DNA of 64,000 nucleotides from Blastococcus sp. TF02A-30 (GCF_003319185.1 NZ_QOHJ01000003.1:124001-188000); one strand, 5' to 3'; positions 7,762 to 16,439 are shown, counted from the first letter of the stretch. The notes: generated by a model from the letters alone, not told the origin. Numbers and translations: made by a program.

Positions 7762-8739
7762 GTGAAGACCATCGTCCTGCTCGCGCTCGTCGGCCTGGGC
7801 GCGCAGCTCGTGGACGGCAGCCTCGGCATGGCCTACGGCGCCACCTCGACGACGCTGCTGCTGGCCATCGGCACCAACCCGGCCGCGGCCTCGGCCACCG
7901 TCCACCTCGCCGAGATCGGCACGACCCTCGCGTCGGGCCTCTCGCACTGGAAGTTCGGCAACGTCGACTGGCGCGTCGTGCTCAAGGTCGGCGTTCCCGG
8001 CGCGATCGGCGCGTTCCTCGGCGCCACCGTGCTGTCCAACCTCTCCACCGAGGTCGCCGCCCCGGTGATGTCGCTGATCCTGCTCGCGCTGGGCGTCTAC
8101 CTGCTGGTGCGCTTTACCCTGCGCGGCATCGACCGGCGGCACCTCGGCAAGCCGGTGCGCAAGCGCTTCCTCGGGCCGCTGGGACTGGTCGCCGGCTTCG
8201 TCGACGCCACCGGCGGAGGTGGCTGGGGCCCGGTCGGCACCCCCGCGCTGCTGGCCAGCGGGCGGATGGAGCCGCGCAAGGTGATCGGCTCGATCGACAC
8301 CTCCGAGTTCCTCGTGGCGATCGCCGCCAGCCTCGGCTTCCTGTTCTCCCTGGGCGACGAGGGCATCGACGCCGGCTGGGTGCTCGCCCTGCTGGTCGGC
8401 GGCCTGGTCGCGGCCCCGATCGCCGCCTGGCTGGTGCGGCACGTGCCGCCGCGGCTGCTCGGGTCGCTGGTCGGCGGCATGATCGTGCTGACGAACACCC
8501 GCACGCTGCTCAAGAGCGACTGGATCGACGCCGCCGACGGCACGCGTTACGCCGTCTACGCGGTCATCTACGCCGTGTGGGCGCTGGCCGTGGCCCACTC
8601 CTTCCGCCAGTACCGCAAGGACAAGGCGCTGGAGTCCGCGGAGGCGATCGCGGCCGCCGCCGAGGAGCGGAACGTGGTGGCCGAGAGCCCGGCCGCGGAG
8701 GCGATCCCGGCCGGTCGGCCCAGCGCCCCGCGCGACTAG
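7762..8739 (+). CDS. TSUP (TauE/SafE) family sulfur-anion permease
   Basis: 325 aa with about eight membrane helices. Two TSUP repeats are recognisable: LGAQLVDGSLGMAYGATSTTLLL at the N-terminus and LGLVAGFVDATGGGGWGPVGTPALL at about 135-160. The C-terminal 45 residues are a charged Ala/Glu-rich cytoplasmic tail. Family members move sulfite, thiosulfate, taurine-derived or related sulfur compounds. GTG 7762 has GGAG about 9 nt upstream. A cysteine-type leader peptide and hairpin directly upstream support a sulfur-related substrate. Confidence 0.9.
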   Translation: MKTIVLLALVGLGAQLVDGSLGMAYGATSTTLLLAIGTNPAAASATVHLAEIGTTLASGLSHWKFGNVDWRVVLKVGVPGAIGAFLGATVLSNLSTEVAAPVMSLILLALGVYLLVRFTLRGIDRRHLGKPVRKRFLGPLGLVAGFVDATGGGGWGPVGTPALLASGRMEPRKVIGSIDTSEFLVAIAASLGFLFSLGDEGIDAGWVLALLVGGLVAAPIAAWLVRHVPPRLLGSLVGGMIVLTNTRTLLKSDWIDAADGTRYAVYAVIYAVWALAVAHSFRQYRKDKALESAEAIAAAAEERNVVAESPAAEAIPAGRPSAPRD

Positions 8740-8759
8740 ACGGCAACCCCGTCCCCCGC

Positions 8760-8781
8760 GAGCTTTCGGTACCGAGAGCTC
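8760..8781. repeat. GGTACC-centred palindrome, copy 1 (convergent gene boundary)
   Basis: Near-perfect 22-bp palindrome centred on CTTTCGGTACCGAGAG with one G-U position. It lies between the convergent TSUP and epimerase genes and overlaps the epimerase stop codon. A closely related palindrome recurs at 63172-63193, also between convergent genes, suggesting a dispersed element that may act as a bidirectional terminator. Confidence 0.6.
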
Positions 8782-9760
8782 ACCGCTCGGCGAGGAGCCG
8801 GGTCTCCAGCTCCGGCGGGAGGCCCGGCTCCGGGCGGTGCGGCAGCGGAGCGGGCGTGCGCCCGGTCGTCCGGAGCCACTCCCAGGTGTCGGTGACCGAG
8901 TCGCGCAGCGGGCGGACGGGCAGCCCCAGCTGCCGGGCCCGCGACGTGTCGACGTCCCACGCCGTCCCCGCCACCTCCCGCGGCAGCCAGAGCGGCAGGT
9001 GCACCCACGGCTCGACGCCGGCCGCCAGCAGCTCCTCCTCCGCGACGGGCACCCACTCCGCGTCGCCGTCGGTCACCTCGCGGCACAGGTCGAGCAGGCC
9101 GCCGAGGGTGGTCATCCCGGTCGGGCCGGTGGCGTTGACGGCGCCGTCGCGTCCCTGCTCCGCCATCTGGACGAGCCAGTCGGCCAGGTCGCGCGCGTCG
9201 ACGACCGCGATCGGCTGCGCGAGGGCATCGGGGACGACGACGCGCCCGCCCCGCGCGATCCGCTCCAGCCACCAGCCCAGCCGGTGGATCGGGTCGTGCG
9301 GGCCGATGATCAGCCCGGCGCGGGCGGTGAGGAACCGGCCGGGCAGCGCCGCGCCCAGCACCCGCTCGGCGTGCGCCTTGTTCGGCCCGTACTCGTCGTC
9401 GTCGCTGTCCCAGGTGGGCTCGTCGTCCTCGTGCCCGATCGGACCGGGCGGCCAGTTCCGGTAGGCGTTGAGGCTGCTGACGAACGCGTAGCCGGCGACC
9501 CCGCCCAGCGCGGCGGCGGCGTGCTCGGCGGCCCGGCGCGTCTGGCACGACGTGTCGACGACGAGCTCGGGCGCCCAGTTCCCCAGCGCCCGCGGCAGGG
9601 CGTCGGGGTCGTCCCGGTCGCCGTGCAGCGCGCGGGCGCCCTCCGGTGGCTCCCCCGAGACGCCCCGGGTGAAGGTGGCGACGTCGTGGCCGCGGGCGAG
9701 CGCCGCCGTCGCCACGTGCCGGCCGAGGAAGTGGGTGCCGCCGAGGACGAGGAGCCGCAT
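8780..9760 (-). CDS. NAD-dependent epimerase/dehydratase family (extended SDR) protein
   Basis: 326 aa soluble enzyme with a Rossmann fold starting at residue 1. The nucleotide-binding motif reads GGTHFLGRH (about 7-15), the atypical GGTxFLG form. FVSSLNAY (about 93-100) and YGPNKAHAE (about 124-132) correspond to the catalytic Ser and YxxxK regions. Substrates are often nucleotide sugars, but this subgroup is broad and no neighbour points to one. It stands alone between the TSUP gene (convergent) and DUF5994. Confidence 0.85.
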   Translation of the reverse strand: MRLLVLGGTHFLGRHVATAALARGHDVATFTRGVSGEPPEGARALHGDRDDPDALPRALGNWAPELVVDTSCQTRRAAEHAAAALGGVAGYAFVSSLNAYRNWPPGPIGHEDDEPTWDSDDDEYGPNKAHAERVLGAALPGRFLTARAGLIIGPHDPIHRLGWWLERIARGGRVVVPDALAQPIAVVDARDLADWLVQMAEQGRDGAVNATGPTGMTTLGGLLDLCREVTDGDAEWVPVAEEELLAAGVEPWVHLPLWLPREVAGTAWDVDTSRARQLGLPVRPLRDSVTDTWEWLRTTGRTPAPLPHRPEPGLPPELETRLLAER

Positions 9761-9817
9761 GCCCTCACCTCAGCGGAGCCGCTCCCCCGCCGTCCAGCCG
9801 GTTCGCGAGCGGCGGAA

Positions 9818-10312
9818 TCAGACCGCCCGGGGCATCGCCGGCACCTGCGGCAGCGGCGTGGAGCGGGCGGCGGCCAGCACCATCTGCGGCGAGCGCGGCA
9901 GCCCGCGCCGGGTGCACAGCCGCAGCGCCCGGGCGCCGGTGAGCACGTCGGTCTCCGGCGGCACGACGAGCAGGTCGGCGCGACGGGCGCCCCCGGCCCA
10001 CGTCAGGCAGACCACCTGCGGGTCCATGCTGCGGAACCCGCCGGTGCGCACCACCCGGTCGGCGACGACGAGCTTGCGCGGGGCCGGCTGCCAGAAGTCG
10101 AGGGCGTAGGTGAACCGCTCCACCCGGACGCCGCGGCGCTCCAGCTCGGCGATCAGCTCCGGCAGCTCGACGGCGAGGTCGCGGCTGCGCGGGAACCACG
10201 CCCCGTCGAACGGGGAGCTCCCGTCCCCCGCGTCGTCCCTCAGGCTCACCCGGACGTCGATCCCGCCCCGGAAACCGTTCCCCACCGGAGCCGTACGGGT
10301 GATCGTCGCCAT
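9818..10312 (-). CDS. DUF5994 family protein
   Basis: 164 aa, soluble, no signal peptide. The core DGAWFPRSRDLAVELPELIAEL and the segments FRSMDP and LLVVPPETD are typical of actinobacterial DUF5994 proteins of unknown function. ATG 10312 is chosen over an in-frame ATG 81 nt upstream because GAGAGGCGG lies just before it and homology-like sequence begins soon after. Expressed alone from a probable promoter around 10373-10400. Confidence 0.75.
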   Translation of the reverse strand: MATITRTAPVGNGFRGGIDVRVSLRDDAGDGSSPFDGAWFPRSRDLAVELPELIAELERRGVRVERFTYALDFWQPAPRKLVVADRVVRTGGFRSMDPQVVCLTWAGGARRADLLVVPPETDVLTGARALRLCTRRGLPRSPQMVLAAARSTPLPQVPAMPRAV

Positions 10313-10372
10313 GCGCGCTCGGCCGCCTCTCGTGCACTCGTCCCCCGGGCCACGGCACATGGCCCCGAGGAG

Positions 10373-10400
10373 AACGTAGGCGTCACGACACACGCGTCAC
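10373..10400 (-). promoter_or_regulatory. Candidate promoter of the DUF5994 gene
   Basis: On the minus strand GTGACG (10400-10395) and TACGTT (10378-10373) are separated by 16 nt, giving a leader of about 55 nt before the ATG at 10312. CGTCAC occurs twice here (10381-10386 and 10395-10400). Weak consensus match only. Confidence 0.3.
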
Positions 10401-10470
10401 GCTGACCACACGACCGGCGCGGCGCACCGCTCCGGCCGGTCATCACGATTCGTGACCTCCCGACCACGAC

Positions 10471-10503
10471 AAAGCCCCCACCTCGCAGGACGCGAGATGG
10501 GGG
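10471..10503 (-). terminator. Intrinsic terminator of typA
   Basis: Stem of 12 bp with one mismatch (arms 10475-10486 and 10492-10503, loop AGGAC). On the minus strand it is followed by CTTTGT, a short U-rich tail, about 65 nt after the typA stop codon. Confidence 0.7.
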
Positions 10504-10569
10504 CGGAGTCGGCCCGGCTGCAGGGACCCGCGGCGCGCGGAGCGTGTCGCGGGGGGCAGCCGGGTCCTT

Positions 10570-12456
10570 CTACTTGGGCTTGCGGTTCTTGGCCTTGCCG
10601 CGCTCGGTCTGGTCCAGGACCACCTTGCGGATGCGGACGCTGGCCGGGGTGACCTCGACGCACTCGTCCTCGGCGCAGAACTCCAGCGCCTGCTCCAGGT
10701 TGAGGATCCGCGGCGGGATGAGCCGCTCCAGCTCCTCGGAGGTGGACTTGCGCATGTTGGTGAGCTTCTTCTCCTTGGTGATGTTCACGTCCATGTCGTC
10801 CGGACGGGAGTTCTCACCGACGATCATGCCCTCGTAGACCTCGGTGCCCGGCTCGACCATGAGCTGGCCGCGCTCCTGCAGCGAGAACATCGAGTAGGTC
10901 GTCGCCACGCCCTGGCGGTCGGCGACCAGGGAGCCGGTCGGCCGGGCACGCATGTCGCCCAGCCACGGCTCGTAGCCCTCGAGGTTGTGGTTCAGCACGC
11001 CGGTGCCGCGGGTCTCGGTGAGGAACTCCGTGCGGAACCCGATCAGGCCGCGGGACGGGACGATGTACTCCATCCGCGCCCAGCCGGTGTCGTGGTGCAC
11101 CAGGTTCTCCAGCCGACCGCGGCGGACGGCCAGCGCCTGGGTCAGCGTGCCGACGTACTCGCCGGGGGTGTCGATGGTGACCCGCTCGACCGGCTCGTGC
11201 AGCTTGCCGTCGATGGTCTTGGTGACGACGGTCGGCCGGCCCACGGTGAGCTCGAACTCCTCGCGGCGCAGCTGCTCCACCAGGATGGCCAGCGCCAGCT
11301 CGCCGCGGCCCTGCATCTCCCAGGTGTCGGGGCGGTCGGTGGGCAGCATGCGCACCGACACGTTGCCGACCAGCTCCTGGTCGAGGCGGTTCTTGATCAG
11401 GCGGGCGGTGAGCTTCTTGCCCGACTTGCCGGAGATCGGCGAGGTGTTGATCCCGATGGTGATCGAGATCGAGGGCTCGTCGACGGTGAGCGGCGGCAGC
11501 GGCCGCGGGTCGGCCGGGTCGGCGAGGGTGTCGCCGATCATGATGTCCTCGATGCCGGCGATGGCGACCAGGTCGCCGGGGCCGGCGCTGTCGGCCGGGG
11601 TGCGGGTGAGGCCCTCGGTGACCAGCAGCTCGGTGATCTTGACGTTCTTGATGGTGCCGTCGACCTTGCACCAGGCGACCTGCTGGCCGCGCTTCATCTC
11701 ACCGGAGTGGATGCGGAGCAGGGCGAGGCGGCCCAGGAACGGCGACGCGTCGAGGTTGGTGACCTGCGCGCGCAGCGGCTCCTCGGCGTCGTAGCTCGGC
11801 GCGGGGATGGTCTCCAGCAGCGTCTTCACCAGCGGGCCGAGGTCCGGGCTGTCGGGGACGGTGCCGTTCTCCGGGCGGTTGAGCGAGGCCTGCCCGGTGC
11901 GCCCGTTGCAGTAGACGATCGGGAACTCGAGGGCGTCGGCGTCCATGCCGGCGTCCTCCATGAGCTCCATGAACAGCTCGTAGCACTCGTCGACGACCTC
12001 GGCGATGCGCGCGTCACCGCGGTCGGTCTTGTTGACGGCGAGGATGACCGGCATCCCCTTGCCGAGCGCCTTGCGGAGCACGAAGCGCGTCTGCGGGAGC
12101 GGACCCTCGGAGGCGTCCACGAGCAGGACGACGCCGTCGACCATCGACAGGCCGCGCTCGACCTCGCCACCGAAGTCGGCGTGGCCGGGGGTGTCGACGA
12201 TGTTGACGACGACGGGGTTGCCGCTCTCGTCGGCCAGGCGGATGGCGGTGTTCTTGGCCAGGATGGTGATGCCGCGCTCACGCTCGAGGTCCATCGAGTC
12301 CATGACGCGGTCCTGCGTGGTGTCGGCGTCGGTGCCCTCACCCTTGGCGCGGCCGAGGGCGCCGGCCTGGCGGAGGAGGGCGTCGACCAGGGTCGTCTTG
12401 CCGTGGTCGACGTGAGCGATGATCGCCACGTTGCGCAGGTCGTCGCGAGTGGGCAT
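10570..12456 (-). CDS. typA: Translational GTPase TypA/BipA
   Basis: 628 aa. G domain motifs are intact: G1 AHVDHGKT near residue 14-21, G3 DTPGHAD, G4 NKTD. The following domains match EF-G-like domains II, III and V and end with the TypA-specific C-terminal domain (YIVPSRGLIGFRTEFLT, RGTGVLNHNLEGYEPW). BipA is a ribosome-associated GTPase that helps 50S assembly and growth at low temperature or under stress. ATG 12456 is preferred to a GTG four codons upstream because GAGGTG is better spaced. Monocistronic with its own terminator. Confidence 0.97.
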   Translation of the reverse strand: MPTRDDLRNVAIIAHVDHGKTTLVDALLRQAGALGRAKGEGTDADTTQDRVMDSMDLERERGITILAKNTAIRLADESGNPVVVNIVDTPGHADFGGEVERGLSMVDGVVLLVDASEGPLPQTRFVLRKALGKGMPVILAVNKTDRGDARIAEVVDECYELFMELMEDAGMDADALEFPIVYCNGRTGQASLNRPENGTVPDSPDLGPLVKTLLETIPAPSYDAEEPLRAQVTNLDASPFLGRLALLRIHSGEMKRGQQVAWCKVDGTIKNVKITELLVTEGLTRTPADSAGPGDLVAIAGIEDIMIGDTLADPADPRPLPPLTVDEPSISITIGINTSPISGKSGKKLTARLIKNRLDQELVGNVSVRMLPTDRPDTWEMQGRGELALAILVEQLRREEFELTVGRPTVVTKTIDGKLHEPVERVTIDTPGEYVGTLTQALAVRRGRLENLVHHDTGWARMEYIVPSRGLIGFRTEFLTETRGTGVLNHNLEGYEPWLGDMRARPTGSLVADRQGVATTYSMFSLQERGQLMVEPGTEVYEGMIVGENSRPDDMDVNITKEKKLTNMRKSTSEELERLIPPRILNLEQALEFCAEDECVEVTPASVRIRKVVLDQTERGKAKNRKPK

Positions 12457-12553
12457 GCGGAAGGGCACCTCAGGGTGTTCGGGGATCCGCGGCGTCGGCT
12501 CGCGGCATCTCGTTCAACGGCCGCCGGCCCGGCGACCTTCCCAATCTACGCGC

Positions 12554-12907
12554 TCACGGCGCGTCGACGGTCTCCGCAGGCCGGTCGGCCACCCCGAACG
12601 TCACCCCAGCGGCCGCCAGAGTGACCAGACTCACCGCCAGCCAGGCCGGCAGACCGACGCCGATGGCCAGCACGTGGGCCAGGACGAAGGCCGCGACGTA
12701 CAGGGCGGCCAGCGCCACGGCCGTCGCCCACCCCCGGCGGCGCAGCCACAGCACGCCCGCGGCGACCCCTGCTCCGGCGAAGAGCACGCCGCCCAGCGCC
12801 CGGATGCCGGTGCCCTGCGCGACGCCGAACCCGGCGGCGAGGCCGACGGCGACGAGCGCGGCCGAGGGGAACCGGGTGCGGGCGCGGGTCAGCGTGGAGC
12901 TCGACAT
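12554..12907 (-). CDS. Small membrane protein of unknown function
   Basis: 117 aa with about four hydrophobic helices (17-37, 40-56, 62-80, 84-105) and an Asp/Pro-ending tail. I do not recognise a named family. It starts 12 nt after the stop of the DsbA-like gene, so it is probably the last member of the MauE/DsbA transcription unit. Good codon pattern and a clean start support a real gene. Confidence 0.6.
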   Translation of the reverse strand: MSSSTLTRARTRFPSAALVAVGLAAGFGVAQGTGIRALGGVLFAGAGVAAGVLWLRRRGWATAVALAALYVAAFVLAHVLAIGVGLPAWLAVSLVTLAAAGVTFGVADRPAETVDAP

Positions 12908-12919
12908 GGCCCCAGTCTC

Positions 12920-13678
12920 CTACCCGGCCGCCGCGACGGCCGCCGCCAGCCCCTCGGCGGTCAGCTGCCCGGGGTCCAGCGCGACACCGTCGACCAGCAC
13001 CGTCGGGGTACCGGTGATGCCGGCCCGGCTGGCCGCGTCGGTCACGGTCGCGGTCCAGTCCTCGAACTCGCGGTCGCGGATGCCCTCCGCCACGTCGTCC
13101 CCGGTGGCACCGGCCCGCGCCGCCAGCTCGACCAGCCGGTCGTCGTCCAGGCCGGCGGTCCCCTCGGCCGGCTGCTCGGCGAAGAGCAGCTCGTGGAAGC
13201 GGGTGAACGCCTCGGGACCGGCCCGGTCGAGCACCACGGCCGCCGCGTTGAGCGCGCGCGTGGAGTACCCGGTGCTCGACGCCCGGTCCAGGAAGGCCAT
13301 GGGGCGGTACCGGACGACGACCTCGCCGTCGTCGACGAGCTGCTGGATCGTGCCGCCCGCCTCCGCCTCGAACGAGGCGCACACCGGGCACTGGAAGTCC
13401 TCGTAGACGTCCAGGGTCACCGGGGCGTCCGCCGCGCCGACCTCGACGGCGGTGCCGCCGTCGACGGTGCCCGCCGGGGTGGCGGCGTCGTCGGGGGTGG
13501 CGGTGCGCTGCGACTGCACGACGATCGCGACGACGACGGCGACCACCACCAGCACAGCCGCCACCGCGCCACCGAGGACGGTCCGCCGCCGGCGCTCGGC
13601 GCGGGCACGGGCGGCGGCTTCCGCCGCGCGGCGAGCGGCCAGCCGGTCGCGCTTCGTCCTGCGGGTGTCAGCGGGCAT
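12920..13678 (-). CDS. Membrane-anchored DsbA-like thioredoxin-fold protein
   Basis: 252 aa. A very basic N-terminus (1-33) precedes one membrane helix (34-55), so the rest is extracytoplasmic. A DsbA/thioredoxin_4 domain follows with active site FQCPVC (about 95-100) and the cis-Pro loop TPTVLVDG (about 220-227). Such proteins oxidise or isomerise disulfides in exported proteins. It overlaps the upstream MauE-like gene by 11 nt, forming a redox pair. The redox partner is inferred from context. Confidence 0.88.
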   Translation of the reverse strand: MPADTRRTKRDRLAARRAAEAAARARAERRRRTVLGGAVAAVLVVVAVVVAIVVQSQRTATPDDAATPAGTVDGGTAVEVGAADAPVTLDVYEDFQCPVCASFEAEAGGTIQQLVDDGEVVVRYRPMAFLDRASSTGYSTRALNAAAVVLDRAGPEAFTRFHELLFAEQPAEGTAGLDDDRLVELAARAGATGDDVAEGIRDREFEDWTATVTDAASRAGITGTPTVLVDGVALDPGQLTAEGLAAAVAAAG

Positions 13679-14162
13679 CGACGTACTCCTCGTGGTCGTC
13701 GGAGCGGACGGGGACGCCGAGGGCGAGCCGCGAGGCCGGCCACCGCGCGAGGGCGAGCGCGACGAGCAGCAGCCCGACGTCGCGGGCGATCTCGGCCGGG
13801 TAGGCCGTCTTCCCCGCGCCGACCTCGCCGCCGTCGCCGAAGCAGCCGCAGTCGATCCGGAGGCCGCGCGCCCAGGCGGAGCCGACGCCGACCAGGAACA
13901 GCACCAGCAGGACGGCGGAGGCGAGCGCGGCGGTGCGGACGAACACGCCGGCGAGCAGCGCCAGCCCGACCGCGACCTCCACGACCGGCAGGCCGAAGGC
14001 GACCGGCGGGACCAGCGCCTCGGGCAGCAGCCGGTAGGCCCGGACCGCCCGCTCGACCGCCGCGGGGTCGGGGAACTTGAGCAGACCGGCGACGAGGAAG
14101 ACCCCGCCCACCAGCAGCCGAGCCCCCGTCGCCAGCCACGGGCCGGCCGTCTGCCACCGCAT
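13668..14162 (-). CDS. MauE/DoxX-family membrane redox protein
   Basis: 164 aa, four helices: RLLVGGVFLVAGLLKFPDP, VAFGLPVVEVAVGLALLAG, AALASAVLLVLFLVGVG and a last helix ending WPASRL. A cysteine pair CGCFG sits in the loop after helix 3, as in MauE and related proteins that pass reducing or oxidising equivalents across the membrane. ATG 14162 starts just before the first helix; a longer in-frame extension is not convincing. Together with the overlapping DsbA-like gene it looks like a membrane disulfide relay. Confidence 0.85.
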   Translation of the reverse strand: MRWQTAGPWLATGARLLVGGVFLVAGLLKFPDPAAVERAVRAYRLLPEALVPPVAFGLPVVEVAVGLALLAGVFVRTAALASAVLLVLFLVGVGSAWARGLRIDCGCFGDGGEVGAGKTAYPAEIARDVGLLLVALALARWPASRLALGVPVRSDDHEEYVDAR

Positions 14163-14219
14163 GTCCCGTTGGTCGTCGCCGGCGCCGGAGCGGTTCCCCG
14201 ACGTGGCGCAGATCACGCA

Positions 14220-14255
14220 CGAGGGCCCCGGACGGCGAACCGTCCGGGGCCCTCG
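14220..14255. terminator. Strong hairpin terminator downstream of yceI
   Basis: Perfect 16-bp stem (arms 14220-14235 and 14240-14255) around a CGAA loop, in the gap between the yceI stop and the MauE-like gene. No T-run follows on the minus strand. A second, weaker stem pairs 14272-14280 with 14314-14322. Confidence 0.65.
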
Positions 14256-14329
14256 GAACGTGCTGGAACGGCCGCCCTTCAGCGTCCCGCAGCGAGCTCG
14301 CGAGCCGTGGGGGGAAGGGCGGTCCTCCC

Positions 14330-14893
14330 TCAGGCGGTGCGGAGCACGGCCTCGATCTCGAGCTCCACGGAGACCTTGTCGCCGACGACGACGCCGCCGC
14401 CGTCCATCGGCATGTCGATGTCGACGCCGTACTCCTTGCGGGAGATCTCGGTCTTGGCGCTGAAGCCGGCGCGCGTGCCGCCGTAGGCGTCGGGGCCGAA
14501 GCCGTTGAGCTCGAGCTCCAGGGTGACCGGCTTGGTGATGCCCTTGATGGTCAGGTCGCCGGCGACGGTCCAGTCGGCGCCGTCGGTGCTGACGGCGGTG
14601 GACCGGAAGGTCATCTCGGTGTGGTTGCCCACGTCGAAGAAGTCGGCGGAGCGGATGTGCGCGTCACGCTGCTCCTGACGGGTGTCGATCGAGTCCATGT
14701 TGATGCGCGCCTCGACGGTGGAGGCGGCGGGGTCCTCGGCGGTGACGATGACGCCGTCGAAGTCGCGGAAGTAGCCGCGGACCTTGCTGACCATCATGTG
14801 GCGCACGGAGAAGCCGACGGTCGAGTGGGCGGCGTCGATGTCCCAGGTGCCGACGACGTAGCCCGGAATCTGGACGCTGGTGCTGCTGGTCAT
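14330..14893 (-). CDS. YceI family polyisoprenoid-binding-like protein
   Basis: 187 aa lipocalin-like beta-barrel with no signal peptide, hence cytoplasmic. Family marks are GTWDIDAAHSTVGFSVRHMMVSKVRGYF near the N-terminus, RDAHIRSADFFDV in the middle and TRAGFSAKTEISRKEYGV near the end. YceI proteins bind isoprenoid-type lipids; a stress link is known for some. ATG 14893 has GGAGA 6 nt upstream. It is divergent from a MarR gene and shares its control region, a frequent actinobacterial arrangement. Confidence 0.93.
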   Translation of the reverse strand: MTSSTSVQIPGYVVGTWDIDAAHSTVGFSVRHMMVSKVRGYFRDFDGVIVTAEDPAASTVEARINMDSIDTRQEQRDAHIRSADFFDVGNHTEMTFRSTAVSTDGADWTVAGDLTIKGITKPVTLELELNGFGPDAYGGTRAGFSAKTEISRKEYGVDIDMPMDGGGVVVGDKVSVELEIEAVLRTA

Positions 14894-14942
14894 GTTCGAT
14901 CTCCAAGTTGGTTGAGCGTTGGACCTTCTGCTCGACCGTAGC

Positions 14943-14962
14943 ATAGTTGAAGGCTTGACTAT
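14943..14962. promoter_or_regulatory. Candidate MarR operator between yceI and marR
   Basis: Imperfect inverted repeat with ATAGT and ACTAT arms at 14943-14947 and 14958-14962. It is AT-rich against a very GC-rich background and lies in the shared divergent promoter region, 20 nt before the marR ATG. Suited to autoregulation and control of yceI; binding is inferred. Confidence 0.45.
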
Positions 14963-14982
14963 TCCGCTAGTACGCTCGGGGC

Positions 14983-15501
14983 ATGGACACGCAGCTGACC
15001 CGGGAGGAGCCCGGCTCCTCCCCCGCGCCCGAGCCCCGCTGGCTCGACGTGCAGGAGCAGAAGGCCTGGCGCGCCTGGCTCTACAGCGCGCAGCTGCTCC
15101 AGGACCGCCTCGACCGCGAACTCACGCACGCCACCGGCATCTCGCACGCCTACTACGAGATCCTCGTGGCGCTCTCCGAGACCCCCGGGCGCATGATGCG
15201 CATGAGCGAGCTGGCCGACCGGTGCCTGTCGTCCCGCAGCCGGTTGTCGCACGCGGTCTCCCGGCTCGAGGAGCGCGGCTGGATCCGCCGCCAGGTCTGC
15301 CCGGAGGACGGCCGCGGGCAGCTCGCCGTCCTGACCGACGAGGGCTTCGCCGCCCTCGAGGCGGCCGCGCCCGTGCACGTGGAGGGCGTCCGCACCCACC
15401 TGTTCGACCAGCTCACGCCCGCCCAGGTGGAGAACATGCGCGACTTCGGCGAGACGCTGCTCGAGCACCTGGACCCGCAGCGCAGCCGCCCGTCCTCCTG
15501 A
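14983..15501 (+). CDS. MarR family transcriptional regulator
   Basis: 172 aa winged-helix protein. The HTH lies at about 75-105 (MRMSELADRCLSSRSRLSHAVSRLEERGWIRR) followed by the wing (EDGRGQLAVLTDEG). MarR proteins repress nearby genes and respond to small aromatic or oxidative signals. The sequence resembles regulators next to yceI genes. It starts at ATG 14983, about 9 nt after TAGTAC (14968-14973), so the mRNA may have almost no leader. It ends 7 nt from the convergent patatin gene. Confidence 0.92.
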   Translation: MDTQLTREEPGSSPAPEPRWLDVQEQKAWRAWLYSAQLLQDRLDRELTHATGISHAYYEILVALSETPGRMMRMSELADRCLSSRSRLSHAVSRLEERGWIRRQVCPEDGRGQLAVLTDEGFAALEAAAPVHVEGVRTHLFDQLTPAQVENMRDFGETLLEHLDPQRSRPSS

Positions 15502-15508
15502 CGCCGGG

Positions 15509-16360
15509 TCAGCCGGTCCAGGCCTCCGCGACCCGCTGCGCCACCGCGGCCGCCTGCGCCCGGCCGGCCCGGGCCGACGGCGCCCGCGCGGCGGGATCCA
15601 GCACGTTGCGGCCGATCGCGGTGCGGCTGGCGTCGTCGGGGCTGACGACGGCGACCCGCGCCACCAGGCCGGAGACCTGCGCGTCGACGCTGGCCAGCGG
15701 ACCCACCCCGCGCACGATCGGGGCCAGCACCACCAGCCGGTCGTACCCCTGCGCGAGGTCGGCGTTGGCGGCCGAGCGCATGCCACCGTCGACGTACCGC
15801 TCGCCGTCGATGGTCACCGGCGGGTAGACGCCCGGGACGGCGCAGCTGGCCGCCACCGCCTGCAGCAGCGGCACGCCGGAGTCGCGGTCGAAGGTGCGGA
15901 ACTCCCCGGTGCCCGCGTGCACGGCGGTGACCGTCAGCGGGCGCTCGGGCCACTCCCGGCTGACCAGGCGCGACCCGATCACGTCGAGGCGCTCCTGCTC
16001 CGTCGGCGTGAGCCCGGCCTTCTCCGCCGCCAGGGCCAGCGAGCCGATCCGCCGGCGGAACTCGACGTCCCGCCCGCGGCTGGCCAGCAGCGCCCACGCG
16101 TAGCGGGCCAGCGTTGCGCGGCCCATCCGGGCGACCTTCTCCTGCGCCGGCGGCTCGAGCTGCCGCCCGTACAGCTGGCCGAGGTCCGCGCCGCTGGTCA
16201 GCTGGGCCCCGACCACCGAACCGGCGGAGGTGCCGACGACGAGGTCGGCGCCGGAGAGGTCGACGCCGGCGTCGGCCAGGCCGGCGAGCAGCCCGATCTC
16301 CCAGGCGATGCCCGTGATCCCGCCACCACCGAGGACGAGGGCGGTCCGCTGGTCGCTCAT
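15509..16360 (-). CDS. Patatin-like phospholipase family protein
   Basis: 283 aa. Patatin motifs are complete: oxyanion loop GGGGITGIAWEIG (about 11-23), nucleophile elbow GTSAGS (about 43-48) with catalytic Ser, and the dyad Asp in YVDGGMRS (about 190-197). Likely a lipid acyl hydrolase. No signal peptide. ATG 16360 is chosen because the fold begins within 8 residues of it; in-frame upstream sequence is shadow of the divergent region. Transcribed alone, facing the MarR gene. Confidence 0.9.
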   Translation of the reverse strand: MSDQRTALVLGGGGITGIAWEIGLLAGLADAGVDLSGADLVVGTSAGSVVGAQLTSGADLGQLYGRQLEPPAQEKVARMGRATLARYAWALLASRGRDVEFRRRIGSLALAAEKAGLTPTEQERLDVIGSRLVSREWPERPLTVTAVHAGTGEFRTFDRDSGVPLLQAVAASCAVPGVYPPVTIDGERYVDGGMRSAANADLAQGYDRLVVLAPIVRGVGPLASVDAQVSGLVARVAVVSPDDASRTAIGRNVLDPAARAPSARAGRAQAAAVAQRVAEAWTG

Positions 16361-16439
16361 GCCGCCATCTTCACAGACCCTCGACAGCGCGTGTGACGTG
16401 GGCCACGCTGTGTGCCCGGACCCCGTCGAGAGGACGCGC

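Noticed and set aside
10443-10455. TCACGATTCGTGA palindrome, with ATTCGTGA also near 40181
   Set aside because: Only eight bases are shared between the two places and neither sits at a comparable promoter position; chance is likely.
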